Source: Romanomermis culicivorax
Lineage: Eukaryota > Nematoda > Enoplea > Mermithida > Mermithidae
DNA length: 64,000 bases
Direction: 5' to 3'
Assembly (NCBI GenBank): GCA_963922205.1
Contig: CAWUHX010000128.1
Location: 310,001 to 374,000 of the forward strand
The notes below the pieces were generated by a model. It had not been told where the DNA came from, ran no database searches, and saw only the letters and a list, made by a program, of their open reading frames with translations. Of this stretch, positions 21,567 to 33,903 are shown piece after piece (the first letter of the stretch is position 1; each line of letters opens with the position of its first letter). Made by a program: the position numbers and the translations under genes.

Positions 21567-21803
21567 CCTGTTACAAATATGTAACCTGCGCTTCCTATTA
21601 CCGTCATTAACTTGTTTACTGTAGCACATATTTTCGCTGCGATATTGTATTTGTCGGTTTGAAGTAGCCGTGGATTGAGTTTTCGAAACTTTTCTTCGTT
21701 TTCTTATTTCATTTTAATTGTTTGTTCTCGCGTTTTTTTTTCTTCTTGTGTTATATTTCGCCTGACAGGTAATAAATCTTCTTCATTCATTCATTCATTC
21801 ATA

Positions 21804-23190
21804 ATGGTACAATGTTTCGATCGAAAATTAACACTATTTTCGACTTTATTTTCTCTTTTCTTTACATGGTTGTTAAAAATACATAACATAGATATTCGTT
21901 CGTAGTCGAAAATTGAATCAATTTGAACTTCCTGAACCATTCTAGAAGTATTTAAATTGTCTCAGCATTCCATTTCTTTTTGGGATTTCGTGAACTATTT
22001 TACTGCACAGTTTTTTTTTCGCTGGCATGGTTAACTGAAAAATAAGTTGGGCACGATTTTTACAAAAAATTAATGCGTTAAACGTTAACTTTTAATCAAA
22101 GTTTTAGCCTAAAACTTTTCCGCAGTTTTCAGTATGTCTCTAGGGAAAGAAGCCATTGGCACAAATTTTTTTGGCCCCTTGTGCCAATTGACACACAAAT
22201 GTCCGTGCACAAAAAAAACGCTGATGGGTACCGGCTGGCTGCGCCAAACTGTGACTAAACTCTTTAACTAAATCTGACGACACTTTTAACGATAATTTCC
22301 ATCCAGTGCGAGAAATGTCCAAAAAAAATTTCGCAGCACTAGAAAAAATCCGCTCACGCCGAATTTTTGAGAACAGCACACCAATATACTTCCAACTTTT
22401 TAATTTAGTTGCTGCATTTTTCCTCCCAATACAGTATATTTTTTCGCACAAGCGGCATTCAAACGAGCAATGTGTACTTAATTTTACTTTCCTTAGTGGC
22501 AGACAACAAGAAATGGACTATAGTTATGCAGGTACAAAACACACCTTGCAGCCTTGATTGTACGCTTTTCAAGCATGATTGTGAAACTTCAAGATTCAGC
22601 GGCATAATGGTTAGCATAAGTTTAGCAGCAGTATCGACTTCAGAGAATTATTTCCAACTCAAACAAACCATGATTCGAATGAAAACTGCCTTGTTTTTCT
22701 TGCTGCTGTCTTTTCTTTTTGATCCTTAGATTTGTTCCAGAAAGATTCTCAATGTGGAATAACGCGAATTTCAAGTTATTAGCCCTATAATTGAAATTTT
22801 TTTCTTTTTGTCGATATCTTGATTACTTCTCAATTTTTTTCGATAGAAAAATTTAAAATCATTCTAGTTTAAAATTAACTTATGCTTGTGGCAATTCTGA
22901 TCACCTCATCTCAACTTAGGGCATAACTAGGGTCAAAAGATGAGATTCAATACAAAAAACTGAAGTCCAAGATGCAATGATGTTCATTAAACTGATCTTC
23001 AAATGCTTCATCTGCTCTAATGCTTGAAATTTTTCATGACAAGAAAAATACAGACTATGAGTGAATTTTCATTACAAAAAAATTGACGATTTTAACAATA
23101 ACATCAAAATCAAAAAACCGGATACTTTTCTAAATAAAAAAAAAACATTAGCTCGATCGACGTGAAAAAATTGATTTTCATAAAAAATGA
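21804..23190. other. Gene-free interval
   Basis: No supported exon. It holds an inverted fragment of the GTGCCA-word insert (22130-22225). The remainder is AT-rich sequence without a pattern I can name. Confidence 0.4.
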
Positions 23191-26100
23191 TCATTTCTCT
23201 ATCGCATCTATATCTTGATCAACAATTTTTACCAAAATTTGATCCAAATCGTAAAAAATACGAAAATTGGCCAATATCAATTCGTAGAGACGTTTATTGG
23301 AAATTTTGAACAACAGCTCAACGATTTTGCACCCATTTTGTTGATCACTCGCTGGCGTCATCGAAACGAATTTCCATTGATCAATTTTCAAACGAGGATT
23401 TTGATTTTCGAGCAAATTTATCACGTGGTCTGATGTTTCGTCGTCGGAAGCTTAAAAAGTAGAAATTTTTCATGATAAAATGATAGTCTTTTCTGACTGA
23501 AATGAGAAAGGTTAAAAAAACTGAAAACCTCATTGTTCATATTCGACATTAGAGTGAATGTTTTTAAAAAACATTACTTGGAATCGAAAAATTGATCATC
23601 AATTCAAATTGCGGTTCCATTTTGGACGTCAACAAGGATAATTCTACATTGTCGAACTTGTTTTTGGAGATCTGATCACGCAGCCAATCGAACGAGAATC
23701 GATCCAAACAAACGACCAAAAATTGATGAGTCGAAATTTGGACCGTTCGTAAAAAACGAGGTATAAAATAAAGACTAAAATTTTCAACAACGTCTCGGAC
23801 ACATTTTTGGATAAATCGTTTCAAATCTTGACCATTTTCTTGACTTATTGATGAATTAATATTGATCCAAACAGCTAAGGGCGAATTTTCGTTCGAATTT
23901 GTGGTTTCGCAAATTCGAAAAACTTTGCTTGGAATTTCCGAATTCTCCATTCTACGTTTCCGCGAATCAATTCCTGATTTATCCTGGCGGGAAAATTCAA
24001 TTGTGAATTATATTTAGAGTTGAAAAAATAGGAAAATTCCACACTAAAAACAAATGGAAGATAAGTAGAATGCTGAGCCATTAATTAATGATGAGCTATT
24101 TCTGTTTGGAAAATCTTGATTTGGGCACTGCAATCATTTCACACATTTTCATTACACTACAAATCAAACTTCTTTTAGCATTTGGGACTAAACATTTGCC
24201 AACTGACATGCAGAAGTTTTTTGGATTAAGATTTTGTAATGGTGGTAAGTTTTATAAATTTTTCTCATGATTCAATAAATATATTCGTTTGTTAAAAGCA
24301 ACAATTATTTTACGATGGCAGAATAAAAAACAAAGCGTCACATGCTATCGATTCACGTACAAGCAAAATTTTTAATTCACCTGGTCTCGAAATTCTGCAG
24401 GGTTGGCAGAAGCTGATTCCTGTGGAGGCGCCAATTCTAAATTTTGGCGGCTCGAGTCATTGATCGATTTACCCTGACGAAATAAAAAACAATGAGATGG
24501 AAAAAGAAGAAAAGATTTTCCAGGTGTGTATTATGATACTGCGCATAGAGGTCGATGATTACTAACGTGACCATTATTGCTGCTTTGGGGATGAACTATC
24601 GAACCCAGGCTTTGCCATTCAAAATCCTCTAGTGATTGTTGAGTTCATGTCTAGACAAATTTGCTAGTGTTGTTTACAACTATCATGCAAGTTCTAGTGT
24701 AAACAAGGCCGAAATGGAAAAACTGTAGGTGTGAAATCACTAGGTTTTCTGGGAAATGCAGCATAGCATAAATATGCATCGCAAAAGTTTCAAGGTTATA
24801 TTCATTCATATATTCCAACAGAAAACTTTGAAAATATAAAATAGAACTGGGGTTTATATTTGAAAAGCATTTAAAAGAAAAATAGACTATACTGTCACTC
24901 ATATTTTAGGAATCAAGCAATAATTTAAAGAAAGAATGAAAAAATTGAAAATTTACCTGTTCAGAAATTTGTGCACCAGTTGATTCTGGACATTCGTCTT
25001 CCGAACTTTCGTCATTATTTGAATTGCTTTCTGGCTCATCCTGACAAAACAAAATGATGATCAATTCGAATGTCCACAGAGTTGGGTTAGAAAGTTTTGT
25101 ATATCAGATTTTGAATGATTGGTCTGAACTTGAGTCATTTTTTCTATTCATCTTGATCAAGTAAAAAAATTTTAATTTCTGTTTGTCCAGAAAAATTCAT
25201 ATCAAAAATTGAGCACGAGAAATTTTCCAAACAAATTTTTACAAAAAACATTTACTTCAGAACTCTCCACTTTTTCAGAAATGTCGACAATAGCAGAATT
25301 CAACAGTTTTTTAAATCTAGCTACATTCTTCGCATCTGGTTTCGGTATATAATTATCACGTTGTAGAAATTGCCACAAATTTATCAAATATTGCAGCATG
25401 ATGCTGATGAATTGCGTCGGATTTGCTAATTTTAATTTAATTATGGTCTTCGTTGCATTATACCAACTGCAATCGAAAAGCGTGGGCGAAGATAACTCCG
25501 GAAAAGTAAATATAAACTTTTCTACCACTTCGAGAAATTCGCTCGGCATCACAACCGAATCGTTACATTTTTCGAGGCAGTCGAAGACTCTGAAAGCTAA
25601 AACGGCATTCTTCTCGGAAATGCTAAGCTTTCTAAAAAAGAACGCGGAGAGCTTGATTTTACAAATGATTTTTCCACAACTTTTACTATTAATCGAATTT
25701 AAGATGCTTAGTCAGACGATAAGGAGGAATCGGATTTGATATTAGTAACCCTTTCTACATTCTTGAACAATTCTAGCTGTGTATGTTTCTCAACAATAAG
25801 ACTTTGAATCGTTCCATTTCAACTTTATTAGAGGTGAACATAATGGGCCCGGAAGTTTTCCAGTTTTTCAACGGAAAAATATCCTCAAGCTTTCACTTTT
25901 TTGCTAGATTCTCCCATAACCTGCATGTATTTTGAGAAATTTTACAAATTTTTTTACGTAGACATAATCATGTTTCCCGAAAGACGAAAAAAACTACTCA
26001 CTGCATTTGTATTTCGGATACTGTGATCCAAACCTGAAAAATGACGTTATCTTTGTTTATTAAACCTTTTTCGGGATTGATCAATTCCTGGAAGAAGAAA

Positions 26101-26620
26101 GTTAATTTTTTTTCCAGCTTTAAACAGAATATATTACTTTGAAATCGATGAAATTATTGTAGCCTAAGCTCGCCGACAAAACATCAAATTTGAAGTCGAT
26201 TTCTTTTTTGATACACGAACAACGAGCTCTGCGAGGAATAATCATCATGGAACCTCTGGCTCTGCATGACCAGTATAATTCCGGATCGGCTCTACAAACA
26301 AGTAAAATACAAAAGATTTGGCCAACATTCAGCAAGAAAATTAGTTACTTGGGTAAGTCGCAAAACAACACGAATGAGACGTGTTCTCTGTAGCGGCTGA
26401 TTGCAATCTTCCTGAAATGAATACATTCCCCAAGAATTTAAATTGAAAAAATGATTTCTCACCATTCAAAACCGTTGAATAATACCGGTTCGCTGAACAT
26501 AATGACAGAAAATTTGCTAAAATTTTCGACTTTTATCCTCAAACGTTCTGCAAAACAAACTATTTTTCTGGGATCGAGCCTGTTCAAGATAAATCACTCA
26601 CTTTTAATATTTTCGCTCAT
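23191..26620 (-). CDS. MATH domain / acidic linker / DUF4780-like protein (566 aa, 10 exons)
   Basis: Exons on the minus strand: 26620-26602 (ATG), 26547-26463, 26411-26349, 26291-26138, 26087-26002, 25706-25256, 25040-24957, 24473-24381, 23983-23578 and 23450-23191 (TGA). All introns are GT-AG, all phases match and the total is 1701 nt. Residues 7-135 form a MATH fold (RLRIKVENFSKFSVIMFSEP, FNGFEWKIAIS, SLGYNNFIDFKELINPEKGL, DNVIFQVWI). Residues 136-286 are helical and unrecognised. Exons 7-8 are acidic or Ser-rich linkers (DESSEDECPES). Residues 346-566 resemble DUF4780: VVCLDRFSFDWLRDQISKNK, then LLENQNPRLKIDQWKFVS and FRIFYDLDQILVKI. MATH domains bind peptide partners. No BTB, protease or RING domain follows, so it is not a standard MATH E3 adaptor. 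Splice sites are my reading; the DUF4780 match is from memory. Confidence 0.68.
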
Positions 26621-26739
26621 TTTGTAAGAGCTACAATCGCGATCGGATTCGTTGCACTGTTTTTCTCCAAATCGTGCTTTTTTGCAGAAAAAAATTCGGG
26701 AAAAAGAAAAAATGCTGGGTGCTTGGATATCTAGAAAAG

Positions 26740-28340
26740 ATGCACTTTGGTGCATTTTAGAAAGTCCAAATCATTATCATAGGTGGCGTGATAGCGTCAA
26801 CCTACTTGGCCCCCAAATTTCATGTCCCCCCACTCTAGCCCCAGAACGGTAAGAGCTGGAACCTTCGGGATTTTTTCATAATTTCGGGCATAGGGGCAGA
26901 CTATGGGGGGCCTTTTGTCATTCCGCCTCCATCTGCAAGTGGTGCCCGGTGGGGCCCCAAAAACATGCAAAAAATGCACTTTTTAAGGCCCCCAGTTCCA
27001 CCATGCCCAGCAATGGGTATACTATTTCCAACTTCCATACTTCAGCGTAAAAATCTTGGGGGGTGCAATCTCAAATGTGATTTTTTATTTTTTTCAAATA
27101 TGGCCCCAATTAAATTATATGGTGGTCCAAAGTCCCGGAAACCGTGAAATTTGACAATTTTGTTACATAAACTTACGGCTTCAAAAAAAAAGTTTTTGCA
27201 GCATTATGCACCACGGTGCCCTCTCAATTGAACCACTAGGGTTATCGTGATTTTTGATTTAAGGGTTTTCGACCAAAGCGAATTCGATAGACCCAGTCAC
27301 TTTACACGAAAAAATAAAGCGTATTTCCTTGATTTTTTGGTGAAAGTTTCCGACCGAAGCGAATTCAATGGATGTGGTCACTTTCCACAAGAAAATTACG
27401 AATGTAAATGAAGGTACTCCCATGACTTTTTGGAGGAAGGGGTTTTCAACCATTGGGAATTCGATGCACTTTACACAAAAAATTATCTGGGGTGTGAACA
27501 AGCATATTTTCATGATAATTTTGTGGAAGGAGTTTTCGACGACGGGGAATTTAATCAATGCGATCACTTTACACAAATAATTATCCCAGGTGTAAGCAAA
27601 CGTACTTTCACAATTTTTTGGTGAAAGGGGTTTTCGACCAAAACGACTTCAATGGATGCAGTCACTTTACACAAGAAAATCATCATTAATGTAAATGAAG
27701 GTACTCTCATGATTTATTGGAGGAAGGGGTTTTTGACCATTCGGAATTCGATGGGCGCGGTCGTTCTACACGAAAAATTATCTCATGTGTAAACAAGCGT
27801 ATTTTTGTGATAATTTAGGGCAAGGAGTTTTGAACCACAGGGTATTAAATGAATGCGGTCACTTTACACAAAAAAAAATCTCGGGCGTAAATAAGCGCAT
27901 TTTCGTGATCTTTTGTGGAAAAGGTTTTTCGACCATGGGGAATATATTGAATATGATCACTTTGAACACAGAATTATATTGAGTGTATACAAATGTATTT
28001 CTGCGACTTTTGGAGGGAGAGGTTTTTGACCATGGGGAATTCAATGGACACACTTCACACAAAAAATTGTTCTGTGTGCAAACAAAGGTATTTCTGCAGT
28101 TTTTGAGTGGACGGGTTCCTGATCATGGGGAAATCAATGGAAATGGTCACTTTACACTATGTTTACAATGTGATAAGTTCTTTACAGTTTACACTTCTTT
28201 TACTTTCATCGAATGCGAGAATTCGTAGCTTTAACATTGTTTTTTATTGTTTCTTTGATGTGAAGCTGACCAAATTTGAAACTTCAATGTGCTACCACGA
28301 AGATTTTCATGCATGACTGAGGCCGACTAAAAAGATGAGG
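26740..28340. repeat. Segmental duplication D1, copy 1
   Basis: Aligns by eye with 53880-55420 in the same orientation. It starts with a shared segment (CATAGGTGGCGTGATAGCG, then CTTGGCCCCCAAATTTCATG), runs through the 98-bp tandem array and ends at the long-TIR element. Divergence is around 10-20% by eye. Confidence 0.7.
27240..28165 (+). repeat. 98-bp tandem repeat array, copy 1 (about 9 units)
   Basis: Each unit has a CACTTTACACAAAAAATTAT phrase, then GGTGTAAACAAGCGTATTT, a GTGGAAGGGGTTTTCGACCA phrase and a GGGGAATTCAATGGATG phrase. The period is about 98 bp. Units differ from one another by many substitutions. The matching array is at 54370-55225, and a decayed piece with the same phrases is at 49395-49720. 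Confidence 0.75.
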
Positions 28341-29666
28341 ACTAGTTCATTAGAAAATACCCCGATGGGGCAGAAAAAAAGAAGAATATAGTTGCTTGAA
28401 TAGTTGCCTAGCTAGAAAAATAAGTGAACTAGATGTTTGAGAACCTGGGTTAAAGTTGGAAAAAATTCATTTTCGTTATATTGGATTTTCATTCTTTCTC
28501 AAAAAAATTTTCCATGTCTGTGAAAAAGTATTTTCTGCATCTGAAAGCATCAACAGACTTTCCAACCAAATCTCCTAAATTTTCTGGAGGGCACAGGGGT
28601 GGACTTTGGTTTTATGGCGTTTTTTTGTGACATGAAATTCAAAAAAAGTTGAACAAAAAATTATTTTCCATAACAAATCTTCAAGTTTCAAAACCCTTGG
28701 GGTAGTTTGTAGCCCCCATGCCTTCCCTCACACATGGTTGCTTCTAACTGCGTGAAATTTTTTTTCTAAATTTAGTGTCAATAAAACAGGAATCAACTCT
28801 GGGAAAGTGACACATGGAATCCCATTCAGTTTTTTTAGAAAAGGCTACAGCACAAAGTCTTCTTAGAACTTAATCCGTTGTGTAATTTTCACTCCGTAAG
28901 TAACCAAGGCCCAATTGCACTAAAAGGGTCTAAGCTCAAGCTCAAGATAGTCTCAAACAAAAAGACGACTCGGTTCGATCTCAAGCTCGGTATAATTTGA
29001 ATGTCATTAGGACTATAACAAGCTTAATGTCGAGATTATGACCATAATCGTCTCCCTCACCATTTTTTAGCTAATGTGAGAGGCAGAAGTTTTGAATCGG
29101 TTAGTAGTTGGAATGCTATGGGTTTACCATTTTTTTACATTTCAAGTCATGTGCCATACCGGTAAGTGGGGAGGAGGATCCCCACCCCCAACTTTATCGA
29201 ACCATATACCCAAATGTCGGAACCCCCACCTCCAACCTAGTCAACCCTATACCCAATCCACCCCCAAAGTTGAAAAAAATAGGGAAAAAGTGGCTTTTTG
29301 GGAAAATTTTCGAAATTTTTTCGACTTTTTTGGCGGTTTTTCAACCCCCCTCCACAAAATTTTGGAAATGATGGGACCCCCACACCAAAATTTTGGGTTT
29401 ACCCTCCCCCCAACTGGTGGGACCTCTTACAGGTATGTCATGTGCATATAATTTCATATAGGAAAATTTCACTGTAGTTGATGCCAGGAGAAGGACAAAA
29501 TGCAGGATGCTGCAGAATTACTTTTTCACAGACATGAAAAATTTTTTTGAGAAAGAATGAAAATCCAATATAACGGAAGTGAATTTATTTTTCTAGCTTG
29601 GCGACTATCCAAGCAAGTATATTCTTCTTTTGTCTGCCCTATCTGGGCATTTTCTAATAAACTAGT
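28341..29666. mobile_element. Long terminal-inverted-repeat element, copy 1
   Basis: The ends are inverted repeats of about 200 bp that begin ACTAGTT(C/T)ATTAGAAAAT, pass a CCCCGATGGGGCAGAAA segment, and include TTTCACAGACATGAAAAATT near their inner limit. Related elements are at 52256-53704 and 55420-57069. No transposase frame is visible, so it is non-autonomous. A MITE (29155-29437) is inserted in this copy only. Flanking duplications are not clear. Confidence 0.6.
29155..29437. mobile_element. hAT-like MITE, CATACC(T/G)GTAA family
   Basis: Inverted ends CATACCGGTAAG and CTTACAGGTATG flanked by a perfect 8-bp duplication TCATGTGC (29147-29154 and 29438-29445). The interior has the family phrases AACC(C)TATACCCAA and AACTGGT with G/C-runs. 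The equivalent place in the duplicated element near 56795 lacks the insert. Confidence 0.85.
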
Positions 29667-30004
29667 TATTCTCCTTCTTGGCTCTTGTAAACACACTTAA
29701 ACATTTATTTATAAGCAGATCATAGCTCAAAACTTTGTGCAAAAGACACGTTGGTTTCAAAAAATACATCAGAAATGATTGTAAACAATTTTTCTGCAAA
29801 GAAACTCAAGAAAGAAAAACACATTTCGACTAAACCCCATCGTTGGCAACATTGCTTGAGATTTGGTTGCTTTGTGCCAGCAGTCAATTTGCGACAAAGT
29901 TCTTGCTACGATTTTTCCTCTATTCTAGTATTTTTTCTTTTCTTTCCAAGAGTCTTCCCTTAGAAAAGCCTAGGCTTGCTTCGCTCGCAAATTGCCTCAA
30001 CCTT

Positions 30005-30162
30005 CATACTTGTAATTAGGGGTTGGGGGGGGGACCCCTAACTCGGTCAACCATATACCCACCCCCCCCCCAGTTTGGAAAAAATAAAAAAATTTGCAAA
30101 AAAAGTTTTTTGACCTTTTTTCGACCCCCCCCCCCCAACTGGTCGGACCTCTTACAGGTATG
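30005..30162. mobile_element. hAT-like MITE, CATACCTGTAA family
   Basis: Ends CATACTTGTAA and TTACAGGTATG. The flanks TCAACCTT (29997-30004) and TCAACTTT (30163-30170) form an 8-bp duplication with one mismatch. It contains the GGTTGGGG and CAACTGGTCGGACC phrases of the family. Confidence 0.8.
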
Positions 30163-31531
30163 TCAACTTTAACTTACTTCATTTATTGAACTTTAAAGCA
30201 ATCAAACCGGTTGAAAACTGACCGAGTTACAGGATTTTAGAGCATCCACTTTATTAATGAGCCCAGAATTCACAATAACCCTCTCAGAAATTCGAACTAT
30301 ATGTTTCTCTGACGCGTTAGTAGTATTTTACATGTTTTGCCGAGTCGAATGGGGTCAAAAACTTGATGTGAAGTGGAAAAATAAGTAATTTAGCTAATTC
30401 ACACCAAAAATAAGTTATTACTTATCTTTTGAATTACAGTGACACAAAAAAATGACAAACTGACAGAAATCAGCACTGTCATCAAAATCGTTTACATAAA
30501 GCTCTTACCATTAAATTTTTCACTCGAAAAATTGTCCAAGGTGAGTTGAGTAAGCTGACAAATTTCCAGTCCTGTATGATACATTGTTTATCAGAAAATT
30601 GCGAAAATCTGAAATACTACTTGCTTTCCACTTTCATTATTTGGAGGCATTTCAAGAAAAACAGGCTAAACTTCGTTTTTTTTCATTGTCTATTTCATTT
30701 TACCTGAGCTCATACATTTTTTCTCATGCTCTTTGACTTTTATGCTAAAGATGGACTTGTGAACAATATCTAAAATGTGCACGCAACCTGCATGCAGCGC
30801 TTATAAATAAGATTTATCAGTAAAATTCGTACATATTTATCAAAGGCGATACTTTGTTTGGGGGTATTTTATTAAGAGAGGTTTTGTAGGAGACATTTTT
30901 TTCGCAGATCACTTGTTGGGGATATTTTGCTGGAGACATTTTGTCGCAAAATCCACTAGGATCATCTATGGCGCTGAGCGCCAGCAAGTTTATAGATATC
31001 TTTTTAACATTGAGCAACAAACATTTTCCTCTAATTTCCAAATCTTTCCCGTCAAAAACATTGATTTGACCAAAAAACGGTGATTCGGGCCGTGGAAAAT
31101 GCACCAAAATGCATTGTTTCTATGTCTAAATCAAAATTTTTCCCCAATAAGCACTCAGGGGAAAAACGGTGAATTTGGAACACATGTCAATCGACCATAA
31201 TAACAATACAATTTGTAACCCTCTCAAACCATAATGTACTCGACAAGGCCACTGTTTTTAGCCGCAAGCTTTTTCCCCGAATGGGCTAAGGGGTCAAAAA
31301 AATTTTCCCTATTTTCCTAAAGTCGTTTTGAGCTTTTTGAATCATTCTGATAGTTTAGAGCCGTTAATTCATTAAAATCAAACCTGTCATTGGGTGGACC
31401 ACCCAAGTTGGCTAACCCTATACCCAAGCCGGCATTGAAATTGAACAAAAAATTGAAACTTTCGAGTTTGAAGAATAATTTACAAGCATTGTCGAAAAAA
31501 TATTGCAGGAAACTATCGAATAGTATAATTT

Positions 31532-32150
31532 TGAATGAATGAATGAATTTATTACTTACATTAGAAAAAATAAACAATGATGACAGTCAATGGAAATCAA
31601 TATAATTTGAGCGGTAATTAGAAGAAAAAAAATACATATTTGTTACTAATAGTAAACAAAATGCAAAAAAAAAATTAAAGATGTGACGATAGGCGAAAAA
31701 TGATTACAGTAAATCATGCTGCAAGTGATAGGGAGCGCAGGTTACTAAGCGTAACAGTACTAACGCGCCCCCCCCCCCAAGATACCTTGAAAAATCTATT
31801 TTTGACACCATAGTTTTAAAGGCCTGTAGATTGGAAGAACTATAACATCATTTGGGATGTCGTTCCATATGTTGACATATCTGTTGGAGAAATCATAAAG
31901 CCTTGCATTTGTTTCGGCTTTACCAGTAATCAGTTTGTAGTCATTTTTACGGCGAGTACAGTCAGAACTGCTGCTAATGAAAAAATCTGATGGTTTAAGG
32001 CAGGATTGGTTCTTAAAGATTTGGAACATGAGATTTAATGCAGATAACAGTCAACGAACTTCTAGGCGTTCTATACCCAGTTTTGATAAGTGCTGGTCGT
32101 AGGAAAGTTCACACTTAAAACCAAAAATTCGCTTAGTAAAGTAAATTACT
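31532..32150 (-). pseudogene. 5'-truncated LINE copy (RT C-terminus and 3' tail)
   Basis: On the minus strand it encodes a diverged piece of the same family as 17798-21803 (KPSDFFISSS, CTRRKNDYKLITGKAE, LYDFSNRYVNIWNDI), then a 3' UTR with the matching GCGCGTTAG phrase, and it ends in TTCA repeats (plus-strand TGAATGAATGAATGAA at 31532-31549). Dead-on-arrival truncation is usual for LINEs. Confidence 0.8.
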
Positions 32151-32394
32151 ATGAATATGAGAAATCGACAGCTAAGGTCCGTACGATGAAAAGTGAAGTG
32201 AGCCCAAAAGGCGCCTGAAAATTTATTTAGACATCGAGAGTGGAAAATCGACTTTCCGAACATTCCCTCCAAGAACTAGATTCAAATTTTCTGTTCAAAA
32301 ACTGTATTTCTACAAATTTATCATTAGAAGAATTTTAAAATCAGTAAGTTACTCGTAAACTTTAAAAAATTTGACCGAAAAGCTATAGGTAAGA

Positions 32395-32568
32395 AGGGCA
32401 AGGAATCTAAAATTTGGCCAACCATGTACCCAACCCCTCCCCCAGTTTGGAAAAAATTGAAAAAATTCGCAAAAAAGTGTATGTTTTTTGGCCTTTTTTG
32501 GGAAAAATTTCGACTTTTTTCGACACTCCCCCCCCCAACTGGTCGGAGGTCTTACAGGTATGTTCCAT
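32395..32568. mobile_element. hAT-like MITE, CATACCTGTAA family, left end lost
   Basis: The right end (CAACTGGTCGGAGGTC, TTACAGGTATG) and interior match the family, but the left CATACCTG end is missing. Related sequence near 37910 and 47925 lacks the insert. Confidence 0.6.
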
Positions 32569-33903
32569 GCATGTAGCTTTTGAGTTTTGAATTCAATTTA
32601 CGTCGAGAGAGGAACAGTCGCTCCAAAAACATAGAAAGTTGACGTGCTGATCTTTTTTCAAACGATGTGTCAAAAGAAAAAGTGCGGATATTCATCACAT
32701 ATAAAGATAAAAAAAGGGAGACTACCAATTGAAACATGAGATAATAGGTTCGAGACGATGAAATCACTACTCAAGTCAAGACTTCATGATAAATAAAAAT
32801 AGACATGCTAAGCACCGCGACTGGGCATGGTAGATGCATAAAAAATCAAACCATCAAAAATTTTTTTTTTCCTCCGAACTTTCCCCCACAAAAAGCAAGG
32901 TTTGAGGAAAAAGCAGTGCTGTCACTTTCAAAAATGCACCAAAACTCGACCTTGTATGATTCGACGATCTGAAATCTTTCTCCAACCCGATCAAAATAAA
33001 GGAGCCAAATATTCTTTCCACCCTCCTAAAATTTTTTCGTCGAAAAAAAGCCCAGTATTGTCAAGGGAATGGACCCAATTGCGCAATGATGGATGACGCG
33101 CGCATCGGTATAAATTCTACAGTAATCGCGCAACTAATTGGGCATTTCATTGATACTGTTAAACTTGCATTTTGAAAATGATTTCAAAGCAAATCAATAG
33201 GGCGTCGACAGTGTGATATAGAGAGACTCCGCCACTCAACATTTGCAAATAAAAATAAAAAGGGGAAGAATCCAACCCTGAATCGATCAAAATTTTAGTA
33301 TTCGAATTTTTTAGGAAATCTCAACATTTTTTTCTCTGAATCCAAATTCGAGAACTTGATTTTCAGCCGTTTCTAAGGCCAAATAACGTTATTGTTGTTG
33401 AAAACAATTCATTATACCTATGATGCAGAAAATAACGAAATCAAAAACACAAAATCAGACATGTTTTTTCAAATTAAAGCATTAAAAATATGAAATTTCG
33501 GGAAAACATAAAATCCAAAAGTTGGTATGCACTATGTTGACAAAAATTTCGTCCAAATCGTGAAATATACGAAACTTTGAGAAGCAAATTGGGCATTCTT
33601 AAATTCTACTATACTCGCTCAAATGAGGAATTGAAGTTGAGTATGTTGATCGCGTGATTCTTCGTGATCAAAAGTTGGAAAAACAGAAAAGTGCAACTTG
33701 CTGTCTTGAGATGAATTAATTCATTTGTCAATTGCTCGAATTTGACAGAAGTATGAAATCAATTTTCATCTTTCACATTTAATAAGATATTCAATAAATG
33801 ATGAAACAATGATTGTGAATACAATAATATACATTCATAACGACAAACAAAACGACAATGGGACGAGACCGATTGATAACTGACTTTGCATATTAAATAT
33901 CAC

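Larger units (their letters stand above)
17798..21803 (+). mobile_element. CR1/L2-type LINE, nearly complete
   Basis: Two ORFs in the typical order (zinc-finger ORF1, then endonuclease plus reverse transcriptase ORF2) and a 3' end of tandem TTCA repeats (21781-21802), which is the tail type of CR1/L2-group elements rather than poly(A). The 5' UTR boundary is not visible. Only one frame break was seen within ORF2. A second 5'-truncated copy of the same family lies inverted at 31532-32150. Confidence 0.9.
31050..33490. repeat. Dispersed duplicated block D2, copy 1
   Basis: Aligns by eye with 47490-49270 along most of its length, and its central part also with about 37490-38140. Shared phrases include GGAACAC..TCAATCGACCATAAT, TTTCCGAACATT, AAATTTGACCGAAAAG and GAAACTCGACC-type sequence. 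It carries two later inserts: a LINE tail (31532-32150) and a MITE (about 32395-32568). Confidence 0.6.

Noticed and set aside
24088..24270. Plus-strand open frame beginning with two ATG codons
   Set aside because: It lies within an intron of the well-supported minus-strand MATH gene and has no recognisable content.
27259..28228. Open frames of 60-130 codons within the tandem array
   Set aside because: The same frames recur from unit to unit because of the 98-bp period; there is no domain and no splice support.
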